The translations under genes were made by a program, and so were the position numbers. From assembly GCF_945859705.1 (NCBI RefSeq), contig NC_079136.1, positions 125,895,027-125,959,026 on the forward strand: DNA of 64,000 nt, in the 5' to 3' direction. Shown here piece after piece: positions 21,201 through 32,055 of the stretch. The notes beneath the pieces were generated by a model. That model worked only from the letters and a program-made list of their open reading frames with translations, was not told the origin of the DNA and did not search any database. The stretch is from Episyrphus balteatus (lineage: Eukaryota; Arthropoda; Insecta; Diptera; Syrphidae). The stretch's first letter is position 1. Every line of letters starts with the position of its first letter.

Positions 21201-22890
21201 GCTCCTATTTTTAATCATAAACATTATTTAAAAGTATTCCAAATTAATTCTAAAGCTTATTTAAGCTTTTGTTAGACTCAGGGTTGTACAAAACCATTCT
21301 ATTTTTGATGCATTTGCTTTTAATTAAAAATTTTAAAAAAATTATTTATTGCAATAAATAAAAAACTGCATTAAAAAAAAATATTTGTTGCAACTAAAAA
21401 AATCTTTGTATTAAAAAAATATGTATTGCAACAAAAAATATTTTGAATCAATAAAAAATAAAATGCACGACTGGGGCCGCACGTACTTGCTCTTGTAGTT
21501 CAAAGTATCTATATCTTAGATAACTATTGGAAATTAAATTTTTTTTCAAAACTTTTTAGATTTTTTTTTACACTTCTAAATGACAAGAAATATCTGTCTG
21601 CAAATTTTGAATAAAATTGGCTTAGCCTTTGATGAAATATACGACATTAACTAAAAAATACATCAATTTGGCAGAAAACGGCAACGCCATACCGTTCTAG
21701 GAAATTTTTGTGAAAAACTAAAAAAGCTGTTTTATTAGACTCATTAAGACTATAACGAATACCAAATTTAATCGAAATCGTTAGAGTCGTTTTCGAGAAA
21801 ATTGCAATAACTCATTAACGATACACGGGAAGAGCCGACATTAGCGATTAAAAAAAAAGAAATTGTCATATTTCCACTATCCGTATTTTTTGAGAAAAAC
21901 TAAAAACGCAGTTATATTAGATATACGTACAGCATTACTTGTGTCAAATTTAATCAAAATCGTTAGAGCCGTTTTCGAGAAATTTGCAATACCTCGAAAA
22001 GTTTGTATGGGAGGTATACGTTCTAGGCGAGATATTAAAAAACAAAAAAAAACAAACCTTGGAAATTACGAAATAATCATCTGTACCAAATTTCAAGAAA
22101 ATTCGTCCACCTGTTTAGGCTGCAGCTTATTGTACACCTTTTTTTGACGACGCACAGACGCACAGACGCACAGACGCACAGACGCACCGACGCACAGACC
22201 GACGGACGTCATGACGAAAACCACTTTTTCAGACTTCTCCATTATCGTAATGTTAGTTTTGATTAAAACCTCGAATTATTTTTTTGACACGAAACCAATA
22301 CTTGCCCTATAGAGCAAGTAAAAATTATTGCAAATGAAACAAATTTGCATGGAAAATAAAATTTTTATTGCAAATAAGAATATTTTGCTTACAAAAAACT
22401 TGTATTTCAAATAACAAATTTTCTGAATTGAAAAAAAAAAAAAATTAATGCAAAATTAGTGCATTAAATATTATTTTTTAATACTCGTCGATTTTCCTAA
22501 TATTGACGTTTATATAAGGTCAAATAGTCAAAATTGTAAAAAAATTGACGAATATTAAAAAATATTTAATGCACACATTTTGCATTGAATTTTTATTTTT
22601 TTTCAATGCAGACCATTTTATTATTTGCAATACAATTGGTTTTTTAATGCAAAATATTTTTGTTTGCAGTAAAAAATTTTAAATATATGTATTTTTTTTA
22701 ATGCAAATATTTTTCAAATGCAATAGGAACAACATTTTTTTTAGTGCAAACATTTATTGTAATATATAATTTTTTAAAGTAAATATTGTAGTGTTCTTAT
22801 CAATTCTAAACTTTTGTTTAAATAACGGTACCTACTACTTAAAACAATATTTGTCAATATATTATACTCACTCGATTCCGTTTCACCCAT
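17118..22890 (-). CDS. Two-transmembrane protein with long Ser/Thr/Pro/Gln-rich tail, family not identified (five exons)
   Basis: Reading the - strand, exons are 22890-22872, 20312-20121, 20021-19840, 19771-19612 and 18220-17118: 1656 nt, 551 aa. Phases 1,1,0,1 fit at every junction and donors/acceptors are GT..AG. TAG lies in frame 36-38 nt before the ATG, which fixes the start. Residues 10-26 are acidic. Residues 30-51 (FANAFLYVGLGTIALGLVIA..) and 62-86 (LRLIGPSLIGIGLICCILRI..) are two hydrophobic segments separated by a short GTGEKGFKTVE loop. A Cys-rich end and a KKARKKQ basic patch follow, giving a membrane protein with both termini probably on one side. Residues 132-184 are fairly ordinary; the last exon is low complexity with poly-Q, poly-T and proline runs. 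The GPSLIGIGL pattern distantly recalls TMEM200-like proteins, but I cannot assign a family. Confidence 0.85.
18221..19611 (-). other. Two-TM gene intron 4, containing a degenerate motif array
   Basis: Donor GTAAGTG at 19611 to acceptor at 18221. Its content is the recurrent (G/A)AYTGGTATAAAAA motif described at 18393-19573. Nothing else was recognised. Confidence 0.8.
18393..19573. repeat. Degenerate array of GAYTGGTATAAAAA cores
   Basis: Copies, read on +, are at about 18511, 18763, 18896, 19070, 19195, 19353, 19442 and 19559, plus inverted or partial ones (TTTATACCAGT type) near 18393-18410. Spacing is about 90-250 bp, most often 115-175. DNA between the cores shows only faint mutual similarity, such as CATTGGTCGAA or CATCTGGTCGAA in some spacers. 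It is confined to this intron. Confidence 0.7.
19612..19771 (-). CDS. Two-TM gene, coding exon 4
   Basis: The acceptor TTTTTTTTTAAG precedes AAATATCCCATC and the donor GTAAGTGT begins at 19611. It encodes residues 132-184 (KYPITHKRSNSKMLNEGMEA to EPEKTV) plus one base. Composition is typical of a folded or helical segment, unlike the next exon. Confidence 0.88.
19840..20021 (-). CDS. Two-TM gene, coding exon 3 (second TM segment)
   Basis: The acceptor CTTTATTAAAG precedes GTATCGGATTA and the donor is GTATAAAG. It encodes the rest of TM2 (IGLICCILRILFCICPSHC), a basic KKARKKQ stretch and residues through 131 (RVSIARGPNNAP). It has no ATG in frame, so it was recovered by phase and by continuity of the membrane segment. 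Confidence 0.88.
20121..20312 (-). CDS. Two-TM gene, coding exon 2 (first TM segment)
   Basis: 192 nt between the acceptor GATACAAG and the donor GTAAAAAA. It encodes ASLGGSSDDEDFLGVLRGPS, TM1 and the start of TM2. The upstream tract is A-rich rather than pyrimidine-rich, so the acceptor is the weakest of the gene, but the frame joins correctly only here. Confidence 0.85.
21484..22320. mobile_element. Dispersed repeat with TACTTGCTCT ends
   Basis: The left end TACTTGCTCTTGTAG has an inverted partner at 22304-22320 (CTATAGAGCAAGTA). Inside are two copies of AATCGTTAGAGYCGTTTTCG with GAGAAAATTGCAATA-like flanks, a CCAAATTTCAAGAAAATTCG block and a decamer array (22147-22205). This organisation is common in dispersed insect repeats. 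It has no protein-coding content. Confidence 0.6.
22147..22205. repeat. Decamer tandem repeat (GACGCACAGA)n
   Basis: About six tandem copies of GACGCACAGA with one A-to-C variant, within the dispersed repeat at 21484-22320. Confidence 0.9.
22468..22577. repeat. Imperfect hairpin, about 30-bp arms
   Basis: TGCATTAAATATTATTTTTT plus AATACTCGTC (22471-22500) pairs with GACGAATATTAAAAAATATT plus TAATGCA (about 22547-22573). The loop is about 45 bp. Probably a small foldback in simple-sequence DNA. Confidence 0.6.
22872..22890 (-). CDS. Two-TM gene, coding exon 1 (start codon)
   Basis: ATGGGTGAAACGGAATCGA followed by the strong donor GTGAGTAT. It encodes MGETES plus one base. The GC-rich stretch 22891-22985 upstream on the - strand is presumably the 5' UTR, with an in-frame TAG; the transcription start is not identified. 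Confidence 0.8.
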
Positions 22891-22985
22891 CTTCGATGGC
22901 AGGCAGTTGGATTGTTGTCCTGGACGCTACAACGACGGCCGCGCTCCAGCCATGCTGCTCGACCCTGTGCGCACTATTTTTTGTA

Positions 22986-25240
22986 TATGGTTTTTAGAAA
23001 AATAATAAAATTAACAAACAAAAAAAAAAAAAGAAGAGAAATATATTTATATTTTTTTAACAAAATATCGAAATATAAATTTTTTTTTTGAAAATTTTGC
23101 AAAAAAAAATAAAATTAAAAAAAAATAAAACAAAAATTTATATATAAAATTAATTACGACTTCCGATAATGGCGGAATTTAAACACATTCCTATATATAA
23201 TAAAAATTTCGTTACACAGGGTGACACAAATTAATTAAATTATAAAACTAAAAAAAAAAATATTTATATAAAAAAAAGTAAAAAAATAAAATAAAATTTT
23301 ATTTAAAGATGAAATGTTAAAAAAACAATTTTTTTTTTATTTTGTTGTATTTTCAAATACATCAAGAGAAAAGGAACAATCGAAAGAAAATAAAAATAAA
23401 ATTAAAATTTAAAGAAAATTATCGGAGAATCATGCATGGAAGATACTCATATAAGAAAAAAGATATATATAAAAGGTAACATTTCTAGTTGAAAAAATTT
23501 GCAATTTCAAAAAAACAAAAAATCCCAGGACAAAAAATACATGTCCCCATGCAAAAAAAAAAAAAACTACAAAAACCAAAATGCGCTTATTGCATACACT
23601 CATACAAAAATAACTACATACAAGCCACATTAAACATACACATTATAAGTTTTATTTATAAAAAAAAATAACAAGAAAAATTCTAAAATTCTACTCCCGT
23701 GTGAATGCAGGGTTGGTATATAAATGTACAATATTATTACGAGTAATATTATTGTTTTATATCAAATTATTCCAAATATTAAGTGGTACAAATATCTTTT
23801 TGGTCCCCAATGACCTAAATTGCCTCATGCTATGCACACAATAATGTACGAGTACTTTCTATATATTTATTATTATCTAAGCCTCACAGAAGCCCCTATC
23901 CCCGTTTCTATACTATAATAATGTATCTGTATAGGTTAGGTTATATCCCATCAAAAGTACTGCTGACCAGACCATAACTGAAAAGTTATTCTCTGTGTAC
24001 CTACTTATGTTTGTATCGTGCCTTTGCATGTGTAAAATCTATTATACTCTTTTTTTTTTTGTTTATTGTACTCTATAAAATGGGAGGGGGGAGGTGGGAA
24101 GAGGGTGGGGGTGATTTAGGAAATCGCATCTTTTGTATATGGACGAGGAAAAGATTTAGAAAAAAAAAAATAGAATTGGAAGTTTTCTAATTTTCGGGCT
24201 ATGGTATATGTTGAATCACAAATGTCAAGTAGGTGCCTGAAGTGTATTCTCCAAACAAAAAATAAAAAAAAAAATATACATGATAAGCCTAAAAAAAAAA
24301 AAAAATGAAAATAATGAAAAATGGAATGCGCATTTTTATGTCTGAAGATGAATTTAATATATTTGGCATTTTCTAAAAATCAGCAGAGAATGTTGTTATT
24401 TACCATGAATGAAGAATTGGTCATGCAAAAAAAAAAAAAAAAAATTCAACAACATCCTTGAATTTTCATAAAAAAAAAAGAAAAATATTCTTTCTCTGAT
24501 TCTTCTTATCGAAAGCATAACATTTCTCTTGGATTTTTTTTTTCTTTTCTTTTCTTACTTTTTTTTATATTAGGCATCACAAAAGTATACAAGAAGCCCA
24601 TAAGTAACACTCACACAAAAAAACAGGCTCAATAAGAAAAATAACTTAGCATTATAGCAAATTAAGTGTGTTGTGTCGTTGTGACATTTTTGTTCAAGGA
24701 TTTTTTGTTATATTTTGTTTGGTCAAAATGTCAACTGAAATTCATTTATTTAAAATGTCATCTTGGTTTTTTTTTCATCATCAAAACATTTTTTTTTTTT
24801 TTTTTTTTTTGTAGAATTTTTCTAGTAGTACCTTTTGGTATTATATTATGAAATGATTAAATTATTTTGTGACAAAAAGTTTATCGTCACCTTGATTATG
24901 TGACACTGGATAATCAAAATTAATCGAATACAGGATAGATAGCATTCAGACTTGAGTAATCAAACCAACATATCACAGCACTTTATAGGACAACTCATCA
25001 TAAAACAACTCATCATAGACAGTCCATCATGAAAAAATCATCACAAGGATCGATTGGAAAAAATTAACTATGAAATCATTTTATTTGAATTTTCTTCTTT
25101 TTAGAAAAGATCCATTTTGGTAGTAGCTAGTTGTTTTTCTCTTCAAGAAATGTTTTTTTGTGTTGATTTATCCTTGGATGGGCTGTCCATGATGACTTGT
25201 TCAATGATTAGCTAGTGTTCAGTGATTAGTTGAGTTAGCT
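22986..25240. other. Gene-free AT-rich stretch
   Basis: No coding, RNA or mobile element was recognised. It contains poly-A/T runs, a G-rich patch at about 24085-24112 (GGGAGGGGGGAGGTGGGAAG) and short ATCAYRACAACTCATCATA words near 24985-25050. It lies upstream of the two-TM gene, so promoter elements may be here but none is identifiable. Confidence 0.5.
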
Positions 25241-25244
25241 GCAA

Positions 25245-26580
25245 ACGCAACTTGAAAATCACTGTTAAAATTGGCAAAACCCAGGCAAAACTAATAAAAT
25301 ACAAAAAAAAAAAAAACTCGTAAATCAAGATCGAGCTGGTAAATCCCAGCCGGAACTTGTAAACTAGTAAATCCGAGCTAGAAATGGTAAGCCCCAGCCG
25401 GAACTGGTAAATCAAAGTTGAGTTAGTAAATTCCAGCCGGAACTGGTAAATCCAATTCCAGCTGGTAAATCCTAACCAAAACTGGTAAATCACTGCTGAA
25501 ACTGGTAAATCAAAGTCCAGCTTGTAAATCTCAGCTGGAACTGGTAAATCAAAGCTAGAACTGTTAAATCACAGTTGAGTTAGTAAATCCCAGCTAGAAA
25601 TAGTAAATCCCAGCCGGAACCGGTTAATCAAAGTCCAGCTGTTAAATCCTAACCAAAACTGGTAAATCACTGCTGAAACTGGTAAATCAAAGTCCAGCTG
25701 GTAAATCTCAGCCGGAACTGGTAAATCAAAGCTAGAACTGTTAAATCACAGTTGAGTTAGTAAATCCCAGCTAGAAATAGTAAATCCCAGCCGGAACCGG
25801 TTAATCAAAGTCCAGCTGGTAAATCCTAATCAAAACTGGTAAATCACTGCTGAAACTGGTAAATCAAAGTCCAGCTGGTAAATCTCAGCCGGAACTGTTA
25901 AATCAAAGCTAGAACTGTTAAATCAAAGTTGAGTTAGTAAATCCCAGCTAGAAATGGTAAATCCCAGCCGGAACCGGTTAATCAAAGTCCAGCTGGTAAA
26001 TCCTAACCAAAACTGGTAAATCACTGCTGAAACTGGTAAATCAAAGTCCAGCTGGTAAATCTCAGCCGGAACTGGTAAATCAAAGCTAGAACTGTTAAAT
26101 CAAAGTTGAGTTAGTAAATCCCAGCTAGAAATGGTAAATCCCAGCCGGAACCGGTTAATCAAAGTCCAGCTGGTAAATCCTAACCAAAACTGGTAAATCA
26201 CTGCTGAAACTGGTAAATCAAAGTCCAGCTGGTAAATCTCAGCCGGAACTGGTAAATCAAAGCTAGAACTGTTAAATCAAAGTTGAGTTAGTAAATCCCA
26301 GCTAGAAATAGTCCAGCTGGTAAATCCTAATCAAAACTGGTAAATCACTGTTGAAACTGGTAAATCAAAGTCCAGCTGGTAAATCAAAGTTGAGTTGGTA
26401 AATCCCAGCCAGAAATGGTAAATCCCTGCCAAAACTAGTAAATCCCTGCCGAAACTAGTAAATCCCAGCCGGAATTGGTAAATCCTAACCAAAGCTGGTA
26501 AATCAAAATGTAGCTTGTAAATTCCAGTCGCAACTACTAAATTCTAGTAGGAACTGGTAATCAAAGTGAAGCTGGTGAAC
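25245..26580. repeat. Minisatellite with about 177-bp higher-order repeat
   Basis: About 65 degenerate copies of a 20-22 bp unit of the form CYGGTAAATCNNAGNYNGAA. The marker CACTGCTGAAACTGG recurs at about 25491, 25669, 25845, 26022 and 26199 (and a variant at 26346), giving a 176-178 bp higher-order period over five copies. The flanks are less regular. The long - strand frame at 25212-25493 is only the array translated. Confidence 0.95.
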
Positions 26581-28355
26581 CCTAACCGAGATCTGAAAAA
26601 AAAATCTCATAGCGAGATTTGAGAGAACCAGCTAATACTATCTTTAATGAAAAAGTTGCATGGAAGCTAAAGAAAGTCCTAAGCCTTGTTGGACTTGGAA
26701 AAGGGTATTAAATGAGCATTATAATGCTATTATAACCAATTAATTAATTTTATTTAAAACAATGCAGAAGAAAACATAAAATACATTTTTAAAAATTGTA
26801 TTTCAAACGATTTTGAATTCATATCTCCTCGATAAAAGAAAATAAAAAAATTTTTTACTAAAAAATACTAAAATCACATACACACAAACATACACCTATT
26901 TATATGTAGGTACTCGCATATATAATCAACTTTAATATTCAATTTTTGTTTATTTTCTATAAAAAAAAAAAAAAACAAAAAAAAATATAAGAGAAAAAAA
27001 AAGTTTCGTGCATCCTTAAGTTAAGCCACAACCTAGTAATTTACACCACTCTGCGTGTGGCTAAAGTAAGTGTCCTCTTTTGTTGTTTTATACGTTAGCC
27101 CATCATATAAAACTAATGACTTGAGGCAAAAATCGATCGGTCCTTGAATAAAATAACAAAAAAAAAAAAAAAAAAGACAGGCAAGCAGGAAGGCAAAAAA
27201 GAATAAAGAACCAAAGGAAGAGGTGGGAGGAGGATATGAAAAGTTGTTAGAGAAAAAGAAAAATCGCCTTCGTTATTTACCTTTTGTGCCACGCAAATCT
27301 GTCATGCTTCATACTATCTATCTCTGTGTGTTTTTACACTGATGATGAGCAAAAGAAGAAATGCATACCTATCTTTCTATACTTATAGGAAAAAATAAAA
27401 TAAAATAAAATATAAGAACAAAAAAAAAAAAAAAATGTTACGTATACGCCACCCAATTTTTTTTTTTTTTTTTAAATCACACTTCGCGCCTTGAGAATGA
27501 TTTATATTATTTGCGTTTTGGTTCTCTTTCTCTTTTGGCATAATATAGAGATCGAAAGGTTACTTCAAATTGGAAAAGATGTGTCATTATTTTTTTTTTC
27601 CGAAAATGAAAGCAAGAATCCCTTATATTATAGTTCCCACGCAAAATAAAAAAATAAAACATAGAAAATTAATGACTTTGTATTAGTGGTATAGAATACA
27701 ATATAGTTGTTAAGATGGTAAGAGACGCACCTTTTTCGAAGAAACATATGTTTTCTGAAATGTCTCTTCAACCAAAAAAAAAAAAAAAAAACAGAAACAA
27801 ATACATATGTATCCTTGACCTTGACACTGCGAGTCATTGTGCTAATTTGTGGTAAAGTAACACGATTTTCTCCTTGTTTTGTGTGTGTTTTTTTTTTGTT
27901 TGTATGTATTCACACACGTGTAATAAAAAAAGAAAACCAGAGACGACGAGTGTATGAAAATTTTTTGTAGACACATATTGCTGTAGGGTAATTTTTTCTG
28001 GTGGGAAAAAAATGTAAGTAAAGCAATTATAAAGGATTGTGTTGAGCAAGAAATTATGTTTACAAGTTATCAGGAGAAATTTAAAATATTATAGTTTTAA
28101 GAACTTAATATATATATTTTTCTACCTGTTGTTTTTATTTGGTGTTAAAATTAAAACCGCTCAATATTCTTAATTAAACAATGAAGGTTTTTATATGTTT
28201 ATAATTTTGTTATATGTGTCATGAAGTCATACAAGGAGTTGGAGCTCTTGACGAAAATGTGGTTGGTTGGAGTTTTATGTTGCTTTTAAAGCACAATGAT
28301 TTTTTTGATTTTGTTGATAATTGTGCAATGGGAAAAAAGAAAATTCTTATGAACT
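26581..28355. other. Gene-free AT-rich stretch
   Basis: No gene or mobile element recognised. A purine-rich segment (27175-27240) precedes a - strand splice-donor-like site at about 27280; this could be a small exon but is not supported (see rejected items). Confidence 0.5.
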
Positions 28356-30615
28356 AACTGGCGCCCAATATACAATCATAAAAATGACTGCTAGTTCTTT
28401 GAAAAAACACTACTTGACAAACATTTAAGAAAAATATTGTTCACTTTCCCACTGAAGACAATACATTGTCAAAAACTTAAGTGGCGCCCAATGTGAAGAG
28501 TTTTCATAATTTCTCGTTGAATTTTACACACGTTTTTCACTCTCTATAATAGTATATAAATTAAATTCAAATTGGGCTTGAATATATCGAAACTTAACTG
28601 ATGCCCAATGTGAGAACAGTTGTGTTTAATTTTTTGATTATACTTTGCATTACAAGTATTAGAGTTTTCACTATTTTTCGTTAAGTTTCGTTGATTTATA
28701 AGAGCGCCTAACAAAAGGGTTTGTCATAAGAAAGATTAAGAACTAAATTTGTAATGTTTGTGGTGTAGAAATTATATGTGAGTAAAATTGTGGGCGGAAA
28801 CGAAAGTTTAACGAAAATTTTATAGTCGCCCAATGTCGAATTTCTAACATAACTGGATTATGTTTTTTTTAATAATAAAATGAATTTACATTCGTCTATG
28901 AATGCAACAATTTTATATTCATTCTAAGCTTTGGTCACAAATCTTCATTCTATCTGTTTTCGTTCACCGTTGTCCACTTGAATTACACTGGTCGGCAACG
29001 GATATGGAGCAAGAACCAAACCCTACTTTTCGAGAGGAATTTTGTGTGCTGAGTCCGAATCTGAAGTCAAAATTTCACTGGCACGTCACGTTTTTGAAAT
29101 AATTGAATATTAATAGGTCAAAAACGCGTGTTTTTGGGTACATTTGACATCGAATTACATCACCGTTAATTTTTTTTTGTAAAACTACTTATGCAATCTC
29201 AAAACGCCATATCAACACGTCCTAAAGGAATTTATATTTTTTTTCAAAATTATTTTTTTTCTCAAAGATATTGAAAAAAGAAATTTATGATATATATCTC
29301 AAAATCTTGATTATTTTTTTCAAAGTAATGAATGGTTTTTTGAATCAAATTCCATCTTGCGTCTTCTGATTTGGACTTATAAAGAGCAACATATTACGGA
29401 AAATATATATTTTTGACTAAACATAAAAAAAAACTCTATTAAAAATTAGATTTTGAAGCTTTATAGCGAAAATAGTGATGAGTATATAGCTCAAAAACTA
29501 GACGTTATAGAAAAAATCTGTAAACAGTTTTGAATTGAGCACACTAAAGTCAATCAAAATCACATTATAAAGTTCTTGCTCCCGACTACAAACAATACAT
29601 AAAAATAACTGGCGCCCGATGGGAAATCTTGATTCTGGTCATCTTCAAATCCAAAAATTATCCATATTATGTATATGAATTCATTTATTTCAATATTCAT
29701 TTACTTAGTTTAAATAAGAGTTTTCTTAATGTGGATCTGATACATTTTTGCAATTTAATGTGTACTAAATCGTTAGTTTCTCGAAAAATACAATTAAATA
29801 CAATTTTCATAGATAAATTTAAACTTAACATGATGCCTTTTATTTATAGATCTTCAAACTGTTTCTTCATGAATCTTCAATTAGAATTATTTTTGCTAGT
29901 ATGAATGAGTTATAAATACAATGTTTTAAATAGAAAAGGTAACTGGCGCCCAATGTGGAGCCTCAAAGTTTTTCTTCTTTTAATGTTTCTTACTAAACCG
30001 TTATAAAGTATTGCTTTTTTTTATTTGAGCTTGTCATAATTATTATATACCTTAAATGCTAACGAAATCGTAAGCCGAGGAAAATTCTAACAAATTACAC
30101 TTTTTTGTCTAGCGCCCAATGCGAAGGTTGTTTTTGATAAATTTTCAGTAAGAGTTATTTTCCCTTTTTCTATATGTAAATCTTCAATAAAAATAATTTT
30201 TTCTAACGTAAATGGGATTTTTAGTCTGGCCAAGATATAATGTTGTAAAATGAAAAGTAAACTGGCGCCCAGTGTTGAGCTTTTTTTTATGTTTTATTTC
30301 GAAATCGTCATTAATACAATCTTGTAAATCGAACAGTTAACTGGCTCCCAATGCCACAGTATAACAAATGCGAATGATCTCGTAGGTCTAACAAAAAATG
30401 GGGGAAAATTTAATTTTATAGGCCTGCGCTCATTTTAGATCGTGATAAACTATTTCAATTAAAATCGTCTCTACTTTAATTTTATTAGTCTTCTGAAAAT
30501 ATTTTCGAAGCATTTTTTAATGTTATCTGATTAAGATACTCGGTCAATCAAAAATTGCAAGAGAAATCAATTTTTTAAATCGGAAACTTAACTGGCGCCC
30601 AATTGGGGGCCTTCA
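28356..30615 (+). repeat. Degenerate array of tRNA-Lys primer-binding-site-like motifs
   Basis: The core (T)AACTGGCGCCCAATGTGGAG or a variant occurs at about 28356, 28478, 28594, 28821, 29607, 29940, 30109, 30260, 30339 and 30589, all on the + strand. TGGCGCCCAAYGTGGRGC matches the sequence complementary to the 3' end of insect tRNA-Lys with one or two changes, the primer-binding site used by several LTR retroelements. No LTRs or gag/pol sequence surround any copy, and the spacers do not resemble each other. Several copies are preceded by AAACTTAAC, linking this array to the next one. Confidence 0.75.
28975..29585. repeat. Dispersed repeat copy, relative of 2819-2835 and 5130-5160/5966-6000
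   Basis: Shares ATTACACTGGTC with about 2821-2832, and CGAATCTGAAGTCAAAA and CACGTTTTTGAAATA-like sequence with 5134-5150 and 5963-5985. It begins and ends with inverted GGAGCAAGAAC / GTTCTTGCTCC (29006 and 29572). Here the equivalent of the hAT insertion site is uninterrupted. Confidence 0.6.
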
Positions 30616-32055
30616 AACTGTTCTTTCGCTGTTTTTTTATTTTTATTGTTCATATGAAAGCTTTTTGAAGTGAAGAAGGAAAGTAACACTTTTTAAAAAA
30701 CAAACACCCTTACTTGTTACTCGTATCTAAAAAAAAATCAACTTTCTTCGTTAAGTGGGGTTTTTAAACATGCATGCAATGTTCAAACTTGCAAATTATT
30801 CTTATGGCAAAGTAAAATGTTTTAATGATTTAATCCAAACGCAGGTAATTTTATTTATTTCAAGAACTCTTGTAATGATTCTTCGTTAAGTTTTTTTCGC
30901 TCAATAAATAAAAATTTCTAAACGAAACACTAAACACACGGTTTTGATAATTAAAGTTAAAAATCCTTTCATGACTTTTTTTCACTTTGCAAAGTGCACT
31001 CGCGTATCTAACATTTCTATCTAAAATAAGATAAAAAAAACTTGAAACAAAGATGTTTACTTTTGCTTTCTTGTGCTTGGCACATAATTTCTTAATGAGT
31101 CCATATAAAAAAAAAAGTTTGCTGCTGCTCTTGATTTAACATTTTCTCAAAGAAGATTACTACCTAAAAAAAAAAACAAGCATTCAAGGAAAATTTACAT
31201 TGATGGCATCATTCGGCTTTGTGATGTGAATGAATTAATTTTAAGTCTGATAAGTACTTGATTTAGAGACGCGCAAGTACCCTCTTAAGTACTTTCTGTA
31301 TGTTTAACATTTTCTTTTTTTTTTTTCTAAAGGTTCTTTCTTTCTAAAATGAATTCCCTTAAAAAAATCTTTTTATGTTTGACTGTAAAAATATTTAAAG
31401 TGAGGGAAATTTTAGGATTCATTCAATCCCTTAAAAAAAAACTATCTTTCCCTATTTTTTGTCTACTATATCTTTTTTAATGAGATATTCTTCTTAACAA
31501 GCATGTGCAGTTCCTGCCTCTATTTTATGTCTTCATTCAAAACGAAGCATTTAGTTTTTTTTTTTCTAAAAAAAAAAACACATAATTCTATACGCAAATT
31601 AGAATCTCAAAAAGTAAATATAAAATTAAATAATAATTACCAAGGACAAACTGAACGAAAAAAATGTAAAAAAAAACCAAGGCAAACAAACACTACACCA
31701 ACAACGACGACGACTGTCTCTAATATATATTTTTTTGTCTGTTTTTTTTTTTATTTTGAAAAGAAATAATCCTTCTGTTTTTCTCATTCGCCTGCATAAT
31801 TTATATGAAACAGACGACTTCATTCAAAGTCAAGTGCATCATGGTCCTACACCTTCTCTGCATAAACTTTAATATACTGGACGGTAAATAGACTGTATAG
31901 GAACCGCATGATAGTGATGATGATGATTTATAGTGATGACGAAGAATGATGACGATGATGATTATTAAACTATCAGGGACGGATTCATGGTTATATGATT
32001 TTTCATTTAAATGTAACATTTAATGTTTAAACAGTATGCATTAGGTTGTTATGTG
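30616..32055. other. AT-rich stretch with scattered motif copies only
   Basis: Apart from inverted TTCGTTAAGT words at about 30729 and 30888 nothing structured was recognised. Short open frames (for example 31503-31769) are lysine- and phenylalanine-rich translations of A/T runs. Confidence 0.5.

Larger units (their letters stand above)
20313..22871 (-). other. Two-TM gene intron 1 with an inserted dispersed repeat
   Basis: Donor GTGAGTAT at 22871. The interior is AT-rich; many ATTGCAA/TTGCAATAA-like words recur at 21340-21450 and 22340-22760 on either side of the repeat at 21484-22320, as if that element had inserted into a simple-sequence field. Confidence 0.75.

Noticed and set aside
25212..25493. 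93-codon - strand frame with repeats of IYQFRLGFT type
   Set aside because: Translation of the GGTAAATC minisatellite; the frame breaks as soon as unit length changes.
25245..26580. CRISPR-like array
   Set aside because: Units are continuous short tandem repeats without unique spacers, in a eukaryotic genome with no cas genes.
27281..27312. Possible 32-bp - strand exon (MKHDRFAWHK) ending at a GTAAAT donor
   Set aside because: No acceptor of quality, phase does not suit the two-TM gene, and nothing supports a transcript here.
28356..30615. An LTR retroelement or endogenous retrovirus around the primer-binding-site-like motifs
   Set aside because: No paired LTRs, polypurine tract, gag, protease or integrase blocks were seen in any frame near the motifs.
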